Source: Candidatus Thiocaldithrix dubininis
Lineage (GTDB): Bacteria; Pseudomonadota; Gammaproteobacteria; Thiotrichales; Thiotrichaceae
Reading direction: 5' to 3'
Length of the DNA stretch: 64,000 bases
Assembly (NCBI GenBank): GCA_029972135.1
Contig: CP124755.1
Span: forward strand, 868,001-932,000
The translations under genes and the position numbers were made by a program. The notes below the pieces were generated by a model. The model saw only the letters and a program-made list of their open reading frames with translations, made no database searches and was not told the origin of the DNA. Positions 18,647 through 32,700 of the stretch are shown in pieces. Position 1 is the first letter of the stretch. Every line of letters starts with the position of its first letter.

Positions 18647-19471
18647 ATGATTGATTTACATAGTCATATCTTGCCTGCACTATGCGATGGTTCGCAAAAT
18701 TTAAAAACCTCCTTGCAAATGGCAAGGATGGCGGTAGCCGATGGTACTACCCATTTAGCGTGTACGCCGCATATTTACCCTGGCGTATATGCAAACAACA
18801 CTGCAATTATTGAACAGGCTCTAAGTAATTTACAAGCTGAATTGGATCAACAGCAGATTCCATTAACCTTAATTATCGGTGCTGATATTCAACTAAGTCC
18901 GCAAGTGATGCGGGGCTTAAAAAATGGCACAATGCCTACTTTGCATCATTCACGTTATTTTTTATTAGAACCATCGCATCATGTACCTGTAACCGATTTA
19001 GCAGACCATGTTGAGAATTTTATTAATGCAGGTTTTATACCTATTATTACACACCCTGAGCGCTTACATTGGATAGACGAACACTATGCTGTGTTTGTTA
19101 AAGCTGCGCACAAAGGCGCTTGGATTCAAATTACCGCAGGGGCTATTACAGGGGTTTTCGGTAAAACCGCTCAAAAATATGCAACTCGTTTCTTGCAAGA
19201 GGGCTTAGTGCATATTATTGCGTCTGATGCTCATAATACACAGCAGCGTCCACCAACCCTATCGGCAGCAGTAACAGCGACTATGCGCATTGTGCAAGAC
19301 CAACAAGAGGTCTTACGTATGGTGTTGGAAAGACCTCAAGCTGTTTTAGACAATAGTGATCCGCAAGTAGTAGCAGCAGTGCCTGCCTTGCAAAATATTC
19401 ATCGACTCACTAGCAAATCTCCTGCATCGGGTACTCAATCTAAAAGTTGGTTATTTAAATTTTTTAAATAA
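18647..19471 (+). CDS. CpsB/YwqE-type protein-tyrosine phosphatase (PHP fold)
   Basis: This 274-residue manganese-dependent phosphatase should dephosphorylate the tyrosine tail of the Wzc-like kinase encoded two genes downstream. PHP metal ligands are visible as MIDLHSHILPALCDGSQN at the N-terminus, ACTPHIYPGVY, ITHPERLHWI and IASDAHN. This class is typical of Gram-positive capsule loci but is also found in many proteobacteria, replacing the low-molecular-weight phosphatase Wzb. It starts 21 bases after pglF, supporting co-transcription with wza and wzc. Confidence 0.88.
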   Translation: MIDLHSHILPALCDGSQNLKTSLQMARMAVADGTTHLACTPHIYPGVYANNTAIIEQALSNLQAELDQQQIPLTLIIGADIQLSPQVMRGLKNGTMPTLHHSRYFLLEPSHHVPVTDLADHVENFINAGFIPIITHPERLHWIDEHYAVFVKAAHKGAWIQITAGAITGVFGKTAQKYATRFLQEGLVHIIASDAHNTQQRPPTLSAAVTATMRIVQDQQEVLRMVLERPQAVLDNSDPQVVAAVPALQNIHRLTSKSPASGTQSKSWLFKFFK

Positions 19472-19518
19472 AGAATTAGATTATACTTAAGTCTCTAGTC
19501 AATTAGTGTTGTGAAGTT

Positions 19519-20235
19519 ATGCTAAAAATTAGTCGAAATTCAATATATATGCTAGTTGTAGCAAGTTGTATTAATACTGCTTGTACCAGTACGACTACCG
19601 TAAAATCACAAACTGATTATACAACTATCGTGCCTACTTCTGATTTATATGCTCTACCTGCGGTAGAGGAATATAAAATAGGCTTAGGTGATTTATTAGA
19701 GATTAAGGTTTTCCAAGCGGCTGAACTCTCAGGTGAGACTCGAGTAGATACCAATGGTAATATTAGTCTACCATTGATAGGCGTAATTTATGTGCAAGGT
19801 CTTACTAAAACGCAAGTTGAGCAGCAACTACAAAACCTATTGGCTAGGAATTTATTACAAAATCCCCAAGTGACTATTTTTATAAAAGAATTTACAGCAC
19901 AAAGAGTGACTGTTGAAGGTTCAGTCGCTAAGCCAGGCGTGTTTCCCATACAAGGGCGCATGACTTTATTGCAAGCCTTGGCGCTGGCTGGCGGTCCTGT
20001 GGATTTGGCCAACCAGAAAAAAGTTTTATTATTTAGACGTTTAAATAATCAAGTTAAGGTGTATGAAGTGAATTTGGCAGCCATACGTAAAGCGCAAATG
20101 CCAGATCCCTATTTACAAAATGATGATCGCATCGTCGTAGCGCGTTCTGAAGCAAGATTTTTAGTAAGAGAAGCAGGCACAGTCTTGTCGCCGCTAGGTT
20201 CTTTATCCTATATAATTAATAACTTAGCCAATTAG
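19519..20235 (+). CDS. wza: Wza-type outer-membrane polysaccharide export lipoprotein
   Basis: This 238-residue lipoprotein has a signal peptide ending in INTAC, with cysteine 22 or so as the lipidated residue. It contains the poly-export domain (YKIGLGDLLEIKVFQAAELS, then VDTNGNISLPLIGVIYVQGLT) and one SLBB domain (VTVEGSVAKPGVFPIQGRMT). It is shorter than E. coli Wza (379 residues) and lacks the extra domains that form the outer-membrane helical barrel, like many GumB-type export proteins. It works with the Wzc-type protein encoded 69 bases downstream. Confidence 0.88.
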   Translation: MLKISRNSIYMLVVASCINTACTSTTTVKSQTDYTTIVPTSDLYALPAVEEYKIGLGDLLEIKVFQAAELSGETRVDTNGNISLPLIGVIYVQGLTKTQVEQQLQNLLARNLLQNPQVTIFIKEFTAQRVTVEGSVAKPGVFPIQGRMTLLQALALAGGPVDLANQKKVLLFRRLNNQVKVYEVNLAAIRKAQMPDPYLQNDDRIVVARSEARFLVREAGTVLSPLGSLSYIINNLAN

Positions 20236-20304
20236 GGTGTTTTGATTTGAACAGTTTACATTTTATTTTTTGATCTACATTTATTTTAAAGTTTAAAGAT
20301 TACA

Positions 20305-22578
20305 ATGAATGAGTCCTTAGTTGATCCTAAACAATCAGGCAAGTTTTTAAAACCGACTGATGAAATCGTTTTAGCAAATTTTGATGAAGATCAATCTCAG
20401 GATGATGAAATTGATTTGCGCCATTTATTAAGTGTTCTAAATCATTATAAGTGGTGGATACTGATCGTTTTTGCTATTGCTTTAATGAGTTCGCTGATTT
20501 TTACCGCCCTACAAACCCCCTTATATCAAGCCCAATTAACCTTAGAAATTGATGATGATAAGCCTATGTCTTTCAGTTTGGGGGGGGGATTATTAGATGC
20601 AGCAGGCAATAATAAGGATTTTTACCAAACTCAATTTGAAATACTTAAAAGTCGTACTTTAGCTGATAAAGTGATTGCTGACTTAAATTTATCTAACACA
20701 GAGGCATTAAAACAGCAAGCTGCATCGAGTGGTAGACTAAACGCAATTTTAGTAGCCATTCGCAGCTGGTTTGGTATTCAGAATGATAATGTAAATCCAC
20801 CCAGTCAAACGCTGCCATTCGCCGATACTATTTTGAAAAATTTTAGTGTGACACCTGTAAAAAATTCAGCAATTGTTACCCTTACCTATGTAGATAAAGA
20901 TCCAAAACAGGCTCAAGCTATTGTCAATGCTTATGCCAAAAACTATATTGATATTAACCTAGAAAGACGTAAAAATTCTTCAGCAGCTTCTGATTCTTTC
21001 TTAAAGAGAGAATTGGCAGATGCGAAAAGTAAAGTAGAAGTTTCAGAGCAGAAACTTATTGGTTTTGCCAAACGAGAAAGCATTGTACAATTAAGCGCGG
21101 ATAATAAAAATGCGGATAGCTTAGAAAGTCAAACAGTCATTAGTTTAAATATCGCCTTGGCTGAAGCTGAGAAAGATCGGATTGCGGCTAATGCGCGTTT
21201 AGAACAAGCTCAACACATGAGTGCCTCCAAGTTATTAGAAGACCCGACTATACAACAATTAAAAAACCAGTTAGCCAAACTACAGGGGGACTATCAGGAA
21301 AAATTACAAATTTATAAACCTGAATACCCTTTAATGCTACAGCTACAAAGTCAAATTGATGAACTTAACCTGCAAATACGCACGACTTCTGGCAGTGTAA
21401 GTCATACGGTCGCTAAAGCTTTAAAGGCAGAAGCAGATGCAGCTAAACAAAGAGAATCAGAATTAAGAAATAAATTAGCCAAGCAACAATCGAATTTATT
21501 AGCTTATCGCGATAAAAGTATTGATTATAACCTATTACAGCGTGAAGTTGAGACTAATCGGAAAATTTACGAAGCCTTACTAGAACGCTCCAAAGAATTT
21601 GAAATTACCAGTGGGTTAGGCAAAAATAATGTGTCGATTGTTGACCCTGCCTTGTTGCCCAATAAACCTTTTAAACCCAATCCGCCATTAAACTTAGCAT
21701 TAGGTGGTGTATTGGGACTATTTTTAGGAATTTTAACTGCGTTTTTGTTTGAATTTGTTAATGATAAAATTAGAAGTTCGGATGAATTGGAAAAGCTGAC
21801 TAATTTGCCTATTCTAGGTAGTATTCCACGAATGCGTGGCAATGGTTTAGAGGCTGATATTAAACGCGCGATGATTTCCCATATTGATCCCACTTCAGCA
21901 GTCGCAGAAGCATTTCGGTCTATGACGACTATGCTAATGTTCGCTACACGAACTGGTTTACCACATACATTGAGTATTACGAGCGCCTTACCGGCTGAAG
22001 CTAAATCCAGTATATGCGTTAATTTAGCTACAGCGTTAGGTATGTTAGGTAAACGTGTCCTATTAATTGATGCCGATTTACGCAAACCTACCGGACATCA
22101 GCGTCTTAAATTAGATAATAGTGTAGGCTTAAGCTCCTATTTGACCTACCAAGTTGAGCTTGAAGAAGCCATACAAGCCACCAGTTTGAAAAATGTGCAA
22201 ATGCTGACCGCAGGACCTATCTCACCCAACCCAGTGGAATTATTAGCCAGTGAGCGTTTAGATACCTTGTTAGGTTTAGCCCCAGAAGCTTTTGATGTAA
22301 TTATTTTCGATTCCCCACCGACTATTGGCTTATCTGATGCTTTTATTTTGAGCAACCGCGTGAATGCTACGATCTTGGTAGCAGCTTATGGTCAAGCCCG
22401 CAAGCGTATTTTATTAGATACTTTAAAGCGTTTACGGCGTGCTAATGCCAATTTAATAGGTGTGATTTTCACTAAAGTCAAAGGGAAAGATGGGCATGGC
22501 TATGGCTATGGCTATGGCTATGGCTATTATGCCCACGAACGTAAACCAAAAACCCTCAAAGATTTAGCGAATATCTAA
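20305..22578 (+). CDS. wzc: Wzc-type polysaccharide co-polymerase with fused BY-kinase domain
   Basis: This 757-residue inner-membrane protein controls chain length and export. Its N-terminal Wzz domain has a first transmembrane helix near residues 50-70, a long periplasmic coiled-coil region to about 450 and a second helix near 465-485. The GNVR-type block is also present. The cytoplasmic kinase domain has Walker A' VLLIDADLRKPTGH and Walker B VIIFDSPPTIGLSDA. Walker A reads TSALPAEAKSS with alanine at 566 where GK is expected. The C-terminus carries a GYGYGYGYGYY tail at residues 732-742, the likely autophosphorylation cluster. It ends the polysaccharide locus. Confidence 0.9.
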   Translation: MNESLVDPKQSGKFLKPTDEIVLANFDEDQSQDDEIDLRHLLSVLNHYKWWILIVFAIALMSSLIFTALQTPLYQAQLTLEIDDDKPMSFSLGGGLLDAAGNNKDFYQTQFEILKSRTLADKVIADLNLSNTEALKQQAASSGRLNAILVAIRSWFGIQNDNVNPPSQTLPFADTILKNFSVTPVKNSAIVTLTYVDKDPKQAQAIVNAYAKNYIDINLERRKNSSAASDSFLKRELADAKSKVEVSEQKLIGFAKRESIVQLSADNKNADSLESQTVISLNIALAEAEKDRIAANARLEQAQHMSASKLLEDPTIQQLKNQLAKLQGDYQEKLQIYKPEYPLMLQLQSQIDELNLQIRTTSGSVSHTVAKALKAEADAAKQRESELRNKLAKQQSNLLAYRDKSIDYNLLQREVETNRKIYEALLERSKEFEITSGLGKNNVSIVDPALLPNKPFKPNPPLNLALGGVLGLFLGILTAFLFEFVNDKIRSSDELEKLTNLPILGSIPRMRGNGLEADIKRAMISHIDPTSAVAEAFRSMTTMLMFATRTGLPHTLSITSALPAEAKSSICVNLATALGMLGKRVLLIDADLRKPTGHQRLKLDNSVGLSSYLTYQVELEEAIQATSLKNVQMLTAGPISPNPVELLASERLDTLLGLAPEAFDVIIFDSPPTIGLSDAFILSNRVNATILVAAYGQARKRILLDTLKRLRRANANLIGVIFTKVKGKDGHGYGYGYGYGYYAHERKPKTLKDLANI
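22498..22527 (+). repeat. Hexanucleotide microsatellite (GGCTAT)x5 in the wzc tail
   Basis: Five perfect copies of GGCTAT encode five Gly-Tyr units at the end of the BY-kinase. Because the unit is six bases, slippage would change the number of tyrosines in pairs of residues without a frameshift. Confidence 0.95.
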
Positions 22579-22583
22579 TAGCC

Positions 22584-22612
22584 AAATGGTGGCAGTTACA
22601 CCGCCACCATTT
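22584..22612. terminator. Hairpin terminator shared by wzc and miaB
   Basis: AAATGGTGGC at 22584-22593 pairs perfectly with GCCACCATTT at 22603-22612, leaving a 9-base loop. It lies just after the wzc stop and overlaps the last codons of miaB on the other strand. The T-run is short (TTT, then CAT), so termination strength is uncertain, but the convergent position supports it. Confidence 0.55.
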
Positions 22613-23960
22613 TCATGCTTGCTTCTTCGCTTTCTACAGCGACAACATAACCGCGTAATGAGTTGGGCAAGGCTTCGGTGATCTGTAAATCCACGAACTT
22701 GCCAATTAAGCGGGTGTGCCCATCAAAATTCACCACTCGATTATTTTCGGTGCGTCCCGCCATTTGCCTTGGGTCTTTTTTAGCGGGGCGTTCGACTAAG
22801 ACGCGTTGTACGCTGCCAACCATGTTCTGACTAATCGCTTGTGCTTGCTCTAGTAAGCGGGCTTGTAAGGTTTGCAGGCGGATTTTTTTAGCGTCCATGG
22901 GCACATTATCAACTAGATTGGCAGCGGGTGTACCGGGACGTGCGCTGTAAATAAAGCTAAAGCTATGGTCGAAGCCTACCTCATTAATCAATTTCATGGT
23001 ATCGGCAAAGTCTTGCTCGGTCTCACCTGGAAAACCCACGATAAAATCAGACGATAGACTGATATGAGGTCGAATGGCGCGTAATTTGCGGATTTTGGAT
23101 TTGTATTCAAGTGCCATATGGTTACGTTTCATGGCGGCTAAAATGCGATCTGAGCCGCTTTGCACGGGTAAATGTAGGTGATTGACTAATTCAGGCACAT
23201 CCGCGTAGGTTTGAATCAAACTATCGCTAAATTCATTCGGATGCGAAGTGGTATACCGAATACGATCTATGCCATCAATAGCAGCCACATATTGAATCAA
23301 TAAAGCTAAATCAGCCATAGAGCCATCGTGCATTTTGCCACGATAGGCATTGACATTCTGCCCCAATAAATTCACTTCACGTACGCCTTGCGCGGCTAAT
23401 TGCGCCACTTCGGCCAGTACATCGTCGAAAGGTCTGGAAATTTCTTCACCCCGTGTAAACGGCACAATGCAGTAAGTGCAATATTTGCTGCACCCTTCCA
23501 TAACCGACACAAACGCCGTGGGACCTTCCGCTCGCGGTTCGGGCAAGTTATCAAATTTCTCAATTTCTGGGAAAGAAATATCCACTACTGGCTTATGCTC
23601 GTTGCGTACTTGCTGAATTAATTCTGGCAAGCGGTGTAAGGTTTGTGGACCAAATACCACATCCACCACTGGTGCACGCGCCCGTAATGCATCACCTTCC
23701 TGACTGGCAACACAACCACCCACGCCAATAATCACGTGTGGCTTACGTTCTTTAATTTGCTTCCAGCGTCCTAATTGCGAAAATACCTTTTCTTGCGCTT
23801 TCTCGCGGATGGAGCAGGTATTCATCAATAAAATATCCGCTTGTTCGGGGTCGGTTGTGAGTTCCATACCTTGGGCGTGGTGCAATACGTCTAGCATTTT
23901 TGCTGAATCGTATTCATTCATTTGACAGCCGTAGGTTTCAATAAAAATTTTACTTGCCAT
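22596..23960 (-). CDS. miaB: tRNA-2-methylthio-N6-dimethylallyladenosine synthase
   Basis: This radical-SAM methylthiotransferase of 454 residues adds the 2-methylthio group to i6A37 of tRNAs reading UNN codons. The N-terminal UPF0004 domain has three cluster cysteines ([31 protein letters not shown]). The radical-SAM motif is [17 protein letters not shown] near residue 155, and a TRAM domain closes the protein. Length and motifs are standard for MiaB rather than RimO or MtaB. It stands alone on the minus strand, convergent with wzc and divergent from the gene at 24085. Confidence 0.95.
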   Translation of the reverse strand: MASKIFIETYGCQMNEYDSAKMLDVLHHAQGMELTTDPEQADILLMNTCSIREKAQEKVFSQLGRWKQIKERKPHVIIGVGGCVASQEGDALRARAPVVDVVFGPQTLHRLPELIQQVRNEHKPVVDISFPEIEKFDNLPEPRAEGPTAFVSVMEGCSKYCTYCIVPFTRGEEISRPFDDVLAEVAQLAAQGVREVNLLGQNVNAYRGKMHDGSMADLALLIQYVAAIDGIDRIRYTTSHPNEFSDSLIQTYADVPELVNHLHLPVQSGSDRILAAMKRNHMALEYKSKIRKLRAIRPHISLSSDFIVGFPGETEQDFADTMKLINEVGFDHSFSFIYSARPGTPAANLVDNVPMDAKKIRLQTLQARLLEQAQAISQNMVGSVQRVLVERPAKKDPRQMAGRTENNRVVNFDGHTRLIGKFVDLQITEALPNSLRGYVVAVESEEASMKMVAV

Positions 23961-24084
23961 GTCGACGGTATAATCGCATCAAAAATCCAAAGACAAATAG
24001 TAGCGTATCGAACTAAACTTCCCAAAGTAATTCTAAAATGTTACTGGATATAACATCTGCCTAAGCATTAATCGGAGGCTTTTT

Positions 24085-24756
24085 ATGGGCAAGCTTTTAC
24101 GAGTGTCATTATTAACCTTAGCACTATCAATACCCGCGATTACCTACGCAGCGAGTGCGAGTAAAAACCTAGTTGTGTATAAAACTACTAATTTAGCTCC
24201 GGGTGAGTTAGTGAATTTACGTGCAGCTCCTTCGACTACTGCTAAATCCTTAGCGCGTTTACCTATTAACACTGGGGGCATTGTGCCTACGGGTGAAGAG
24301 AAAAAGGTGAATAATACAACTTGGGTACGGGTTTATTGGTCTGGTGTGGGTGGCTGGATGAGTAAGGCTTATTTAACCGCAGATAATGAATTAACCAATA
24401 CGAAACCCTCGACAACTAGCAACAAACCAACAACCAAGCCCGCTAGCACAACGACCACGGTCATGAAATGTACGGGTACCGAACCGTTTTGGAATATTGA
24501 AATTACCGATAAACAATTGAAGGTCAAAATGATGGATGGACCGCGTTACGTGGTGCCAGTGTCGTTCCGTCAAACCTCCGCGAATAATCGCACCATTGCC
24601 GTCATTGCGGGGGCAAATGGTACGAATAGTGCGCAAACCTTCTTGCAAAAAACCGACAATTGCAGCGATGGTATGTCCGATACTAATTACCCTTATGCCA
24701 TCACAGGGGTAGTAAACGGTCGCCAAGTAATTTCAGGTTGCTGCAAAGTTCAGTAA
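24085..24756 (+). CDS. Secreted protein with bacterial SH3 domain and COG3650-like C-terminal domain
   Basis: This 223-residue protein has a clear signal peptide (LTLALSIPAITYA). Residues 30-95 form an SH3b-like domain (GELVNLRAAPSTTAKSLARL, then WVRVYWSGVGGWMSKAYL), probably binding cell wall. A Thr/Ser/Pro-rich linker follows at 105-130. The C-terminal domain begins MKCTGTEPFWNIEITD. This GTEPFW pattern is known from COG3650-type periplasmic proteins related to lysozyme-inhibitor-like folds. A strong SD (GGAGG at 24076) precedes the ATG. The exact function is unknown. Confidence 0.75.
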   Translation: MGKLLRVSLLTLALSIPAITYAASASKNLVVYKTTNLAPGELVNLRAAPSTTAKSLARLPINTGGIVPTGEEKKVNNTTWVRVYWSGVGGWMSKAYLTADNELTNTKPSTTSNKPTTKPASTTTTVMKCTGTEPFWNIEITDKQLKVKMMDGPRYVVPVSFRQTSANNRTIAVIAGANGTNSAQTFLQKTDNCSDGMSDTNYPYAITGVVNGRQVISGCCKVQ

Positions 24757-24785
24757 ATTTTTCGGCTCAATTGTTTTGAGCATAA

Positions 24786-27328
<2,543 letters not shown>

Positions 27329-27341
27329 TCTGGGAAGTTGA

Positions 27342-28625
<1,284 letters not shown>

Positions 28626-28652
28626 TTTGCTTCGGTAAATTTGCTATGCTGT

Positions 28653-28682
28653 ATGGCGGGCTTGTTCCCGCCATATTTTTTT
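28653..28682 (+). terminator. Intrinsic terminator after eno
   Basis: ATGGCGGG at 28653-28660 pairs perfectly with CCCGCCAT at 28667-28674 around a six-base loop (CTTGTT). It is followed by ATTTTTTT. It lies 27 bases after the enolase stop and before ftsB. Confidence 0.88.
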
Positions 28683-28698
28683 GCTGAATGATTAAATT

Positions 28699-29043
28699 AT
28701 GAATCTGACACGCGTATTATTCTGGGCGCTGGGCTTAAGCTTGTTTTTTATGCTGGCGCGTTTATGGGTCGGGCAGGGTAGCTATCCCGAAATTTGGCAT
28801 TTACAGCAACAAATCCAAATGCAAACGGCAGATAATGCAGAAAAAACGGCTCGCAATAATCAATTAAAATTGGATGTTGCCGGTTTAGATAAAGACAGTT
28901 CTGTGATTGAAGAACATGCACGTAATGAATTGGGTATGATTAAACAGAATGAAACTTTTTATCAGGTCATTTTAAAATCGGATATTCAAGATTCCACGGC
29001 ACATTTACCCCAACCGGTTCGGGAGTCTGCACATGTCGAATAA
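28699..29043 (+). CDS. ftsB: Cell division protein FtsB
   Basis: This 114-residue single-pass inner-membrane protein has one transmembrane segment at about residues 5-22. A leucine-zipper-like coiled coil follows (IWHLQQQIQMQTADNAEKTA, then NNQLKLDVAGL). The conserved end is VIEEHARNELGMIKQNETFY. FtsB forms the FtsQLB complex that activates septal peptidoglycan synthesis. The order eno-ftsB-ispD is typical for Gammaproteobacteria. It overlaps ispD by 11 bases. Confidence 0.92.
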   Translation: MNLTRVLFWALGLSLFFMLARLWVGQGSYPEIWHLQQQIQMQTADNAEKTARNNQLKLDVAGLDKDSSVIEEHARNELGMIKQNETFYQVILKSDIQDSTAHLPQPVRESAHVE

Positions 29044-29737
29044 CGCTACCAACTGGGTTGTGATTCCAGCCGCTGGTATTGGCGCACGCATGCAAGCTAA
29101 TAAGCCCAAACAGTATTTAAGCTTGCATGGTAAAACGGTACTCGAACACACCTTAGCCATTTTTTTAGAACACCCACAGATTGCGGGAGTAGTGGTAGCG
29201 ATTAGCGGCAACGATGAATATTGGGCTGATTTAAAACTGACGCACCCTAAATTAGCGGTGTGCCAAGGCGGGCGGGAACGCGCTGATTCGGTTTTAAATG
29301 CTTTAAATTATTTGCATGAACACTTGCAAGTCGATAAAAACGCTTGGGTCTTGGTACACGATGCGGCGCGCCCATGTTTAAGTCGTACCGATCTAGACAA
29401 ACTATTAGCCAGTCAAACGCAAGCCGCTGAGCAAGGCGCATTATTAGCCATGCCCGTACGCGATACTATGAAGCGGGCGCAACCAGACAGTCAGCAAGTG
29501 ACTTTTACGGAAAACCGTGAAGGTTTGTGGCATGCGTTAACGCCGCAAATGGCAAAATGGGCATTATTACAAAGCGCGTTAACGGATGCTTTAAAACAAG
29601 AAGCCGTCATTACGGATGAAGCGTCTGCTTTGGAATGGATAGGTTTAAATCCGTTATTGATTGAAGGCGATGCGCGTAATATTAAAATCACGCGGCCAGC
29701 GGATTTAGCACTGGCCGCATTTTTTCTGCAAGTTTAA
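29033..29737 (+). CDS. ispD: 2-C-methyl-D-erythritol 4-phosphate cytidylyltransferase
   Basis: This third enzyme of the MEP isoprenoid pathway transfers CMP from CTP to methylerythritol phosphate. The 234-residue protein has the nucleotide-binding start VIPAAGIGARMQANKPKQYL, GGRERADSVLNAL, VLVHDAARPCLS and the late ITDEASALEWIG and GDARNIKITRPADL. In many relatives ispF follows, but here the gene ends against the giant minus-strand gene, with the two stop codons overlapping in TTAA at 29734-29737. Confidence 0.95.
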   Translation: MSNNATNWVVIPAAGIGARMQANKPKQYLSLHGKTVLEHTLAIFLEHPQIAGVVVAISGNDEYWADLKLTHPKLAVCQGGRERADSVLNALNYLHEHLQVDKNAWVLVHDAARPCLSRTDLDKLLASQTQAAEQGALLAMPVRDTMKRAQPDSQQVTFTENREGLWHALTPQMAKWALLQSALTDALKQEAVITDEASALEWIGLNPLLIEGDARNIKITRPADLALAAFFLQV

Positions 29738-32700
29738 GGTAAGCTGCCTCTAATAATATAGTTAGCGGCAAACTCGCTATTCGCAGGATGCATCATAATA
29801 TTACCGCTTAACAGATTCAGGTCATTATTCGGACCTGTAAACAGGGTAATCCCATCTAAATTCAAGTCTGTTGCCTGATAGCCACGCAGTATGTAGTTAC
29901 TGCTGGCATCTGCATTCGCAGGGTCGGTCAGAATGCTGGCTAAAATATAGTTCACATCATTATCCGCACCTGAACTTTCGATGGTATTACTACCGTTAAT
30001 ATCACCTGCCCATAACATCGCCACATTATTGTAGACATAGCGCGTGTGTTCACCCTTTACAGTGGTTGGCATTAGGCTGAAATCGACCAGCTTATTGCTT
30101 GCATTCAAGCTAATCGGTTTAGCCGTCATAATACCAAGGTGGTTACGGTGACGTAGGCTAATGTAATAATCACCGCTGCCAATACCCTTGAACGCTAATT
30201 GGGTTGCGCCTGTATTGGCATCTATCATATCGCCATCACGTTGCAAGATGACGGCTTTACTGGCTAACACTTTGCTGCTGTCGTTGGCACTGCGTAATTC
30301 CAACAAGACCCAATCAACAAGGGCATCGCCTCCTGTTAAGGTTTTAACATTCGCGGATAAACTTTCTTTGCCCGCGTAATGGAACGGTGCTGCCGCATAA
30401 GGTTGCGTATCGGGCAATAGATTAGCCATGAGCAAGGCATTATTCATTAAACCTAAGCGGCTATCATACGCGCCTTGCAAGAAGGCTTTACTGCTTAAGC
30501 TAATGCTATTGTCATCGGGCGAATCACTAATGCTGATATTTAGTTTATGTGAGCGTATTACTTCTGTTCCTTGCTTAGCCTCTACCTCTACAGCATATAC
30601 ATTGTCTTTATTGCTATCATGTGGGGCTTCAAAATCGGGGGCTTGTTTAAACTGCAAGCTGCCTGTTGCTGCGTCAACACTAAAGGCTGCCGCATCTGTG
30701 CCCCCCGCAATACTAAACGTGAGTTCAATATTATCGTCGCTATTACGTAAGACAATAACGGGTTTGGTGCTGTTCTCAATAAAGCTGGTATAACCGTCTA
30801 ATGCTAGTGCTTTCGTTACCACTTCACCTTGGAACACAATATCGGTACAAGACAACGTAGCGGTATCGGGTGACGCATAGACCACAAACGGACGTCCCTG
30901 CGGTAAACGATTAATAATATACATCATAGGTTTTTTTGTGGTTGGGTTCGTACCCAGCATCACAACTACTGGCACAAAACTTTCGTCAATTGTGTAATTG
31001 GTGATTGCCTGATTGAGATCAGCCACCACTTCTTCACACACTTGGGCAGAAATACTGCTGTTATTGCCAGAGAATTCCGAGGTTGCACCAAAACCTGTAC
31101 CCACTATCTGTGTTAGAGTTGCTGTAATAATGGCATTGCTTGCTACCGTTTGATTCGCATTAATCGTGCCTTGGAAGCGCACTTTGCCCGCACCTGTATG
31201 GCTAATATTCTTATAACCTACATAGGTTTGCCCTTCACCGTAGCCTGACGCGTCTTTACTTGTGCTACTAAAGACTTCCATGCGGTAATCACCCGCAGGC
31301 ACATCAATATCCACATTGTAAGCGACGATTCTTGTGCCGTTCGTAGCGAAGGCTTTTTCTGTAGAAACCGGATAGTTCAACAGATCATTTGCACCAGTAT
31401 CACTGTCATTAAGGTCATTGGCAGTTACTCCACCATTGGCGATTTCATTGCCTAAATCAATACCTAAACCTGTGTTATTGGCAATATTATTGCCTAGGAT
31501 CGACACACGATTCGTACCACCACTACCCGTAACCGTAACCCCATCACCCGCATTGTTGACGATAGTATTACCTTCATTGGTATTGCTGCCACCAACTAGG
31601 TTAGTGCCGATTTGATCGGTAACACTAATGCCGCTGCCACCATTGCCGACGCTTGTTTTGGTATTGGTTGGGTCACTGCCAATAATATTCTTCTGCACAA
31701 TATTATTTTGTGACTGATTAATCAGAATACCATTGCCTGTGAAGCTGTTAATGGCTAGACCTTTAATGACGCTACCCGTGGTTTTACCCTCTAAGGTCAG
31801 TCCATTGGCTTGTACGCCCACAATGCCACTCCCATTCAGCTCCACCACCGGACGCGTATTCGTGCTATAACCGGTTTGTAGACTGGCATCTAGTACAATG
31901 TTGTCGCTTAGTTTAGGCAAGCTTGTGTTTAAAACAATTTGCCAATATTTATCCGTTGCTTTGTAGTTCGGGTCAGTCGTAGGCAACATAAATACAATAT
32001 TGTCTTTTCCGGCTGGTCGCGCTGTGCCATCGGCGGCACTCGCTTGGGCAAGGCTGGCTTCTCCACCCAGTGTTTGCGTATTGATTAACACTTGGCGCAG
32101 CGAACCCGCATCCTTATCGTTGGTATTGACGACCGTATTAAAGTTAAAGCCAAAACTCACATTATTTAAGGTTTGGTTTTCGGCAATCTTAATCGGTTGT
32201 AATACTTGTGCCGGTTTGCCATTCAAGCTACCTGTATTAAATAAGAAAGTTGTCGGGTTTAAAATCTCGCCAGAGGTATTTGCCAATGCATCAATCAAAT
32301 GCGGTTTATTACCCCCCACTTGGTTGGTTACAGCGGTTATTCCATCTGTGCGATACGTTAAAACAGGCACTAAGTCAGTGGTTGCGCCCGCACGGGTAGA
32401 TTTAACTGAACTGGAGACAACCCGCACATAATAATCGCCTGCCGGAATGGGCGGTAACTTATACGTACCGTCTTTTGTGCCATCTTTATAAGATTGACTA
32501 ATCGCCACGAGCTTGCCATCTTTGTCATATAACTCAATGGTTGCATTATTGACGCCTACTGTGCCTGCTGTACCAAAGGCACGTCCGTCACCACCACCGT
32601 AATTAGTGTCCTCAAAGATTGTGCCGGTGACACTACTATTCGCTACGAATGGAGGAGAGTGAGTAATACACACTTTTTGCAGGTTAAAAGACATACCTGT

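Noticed and set aside
21567-22085. 172-codon minus-strand frame
   Set aside because: It is antisense to the wzc kinase domain, with no start signal or recognisable domain.
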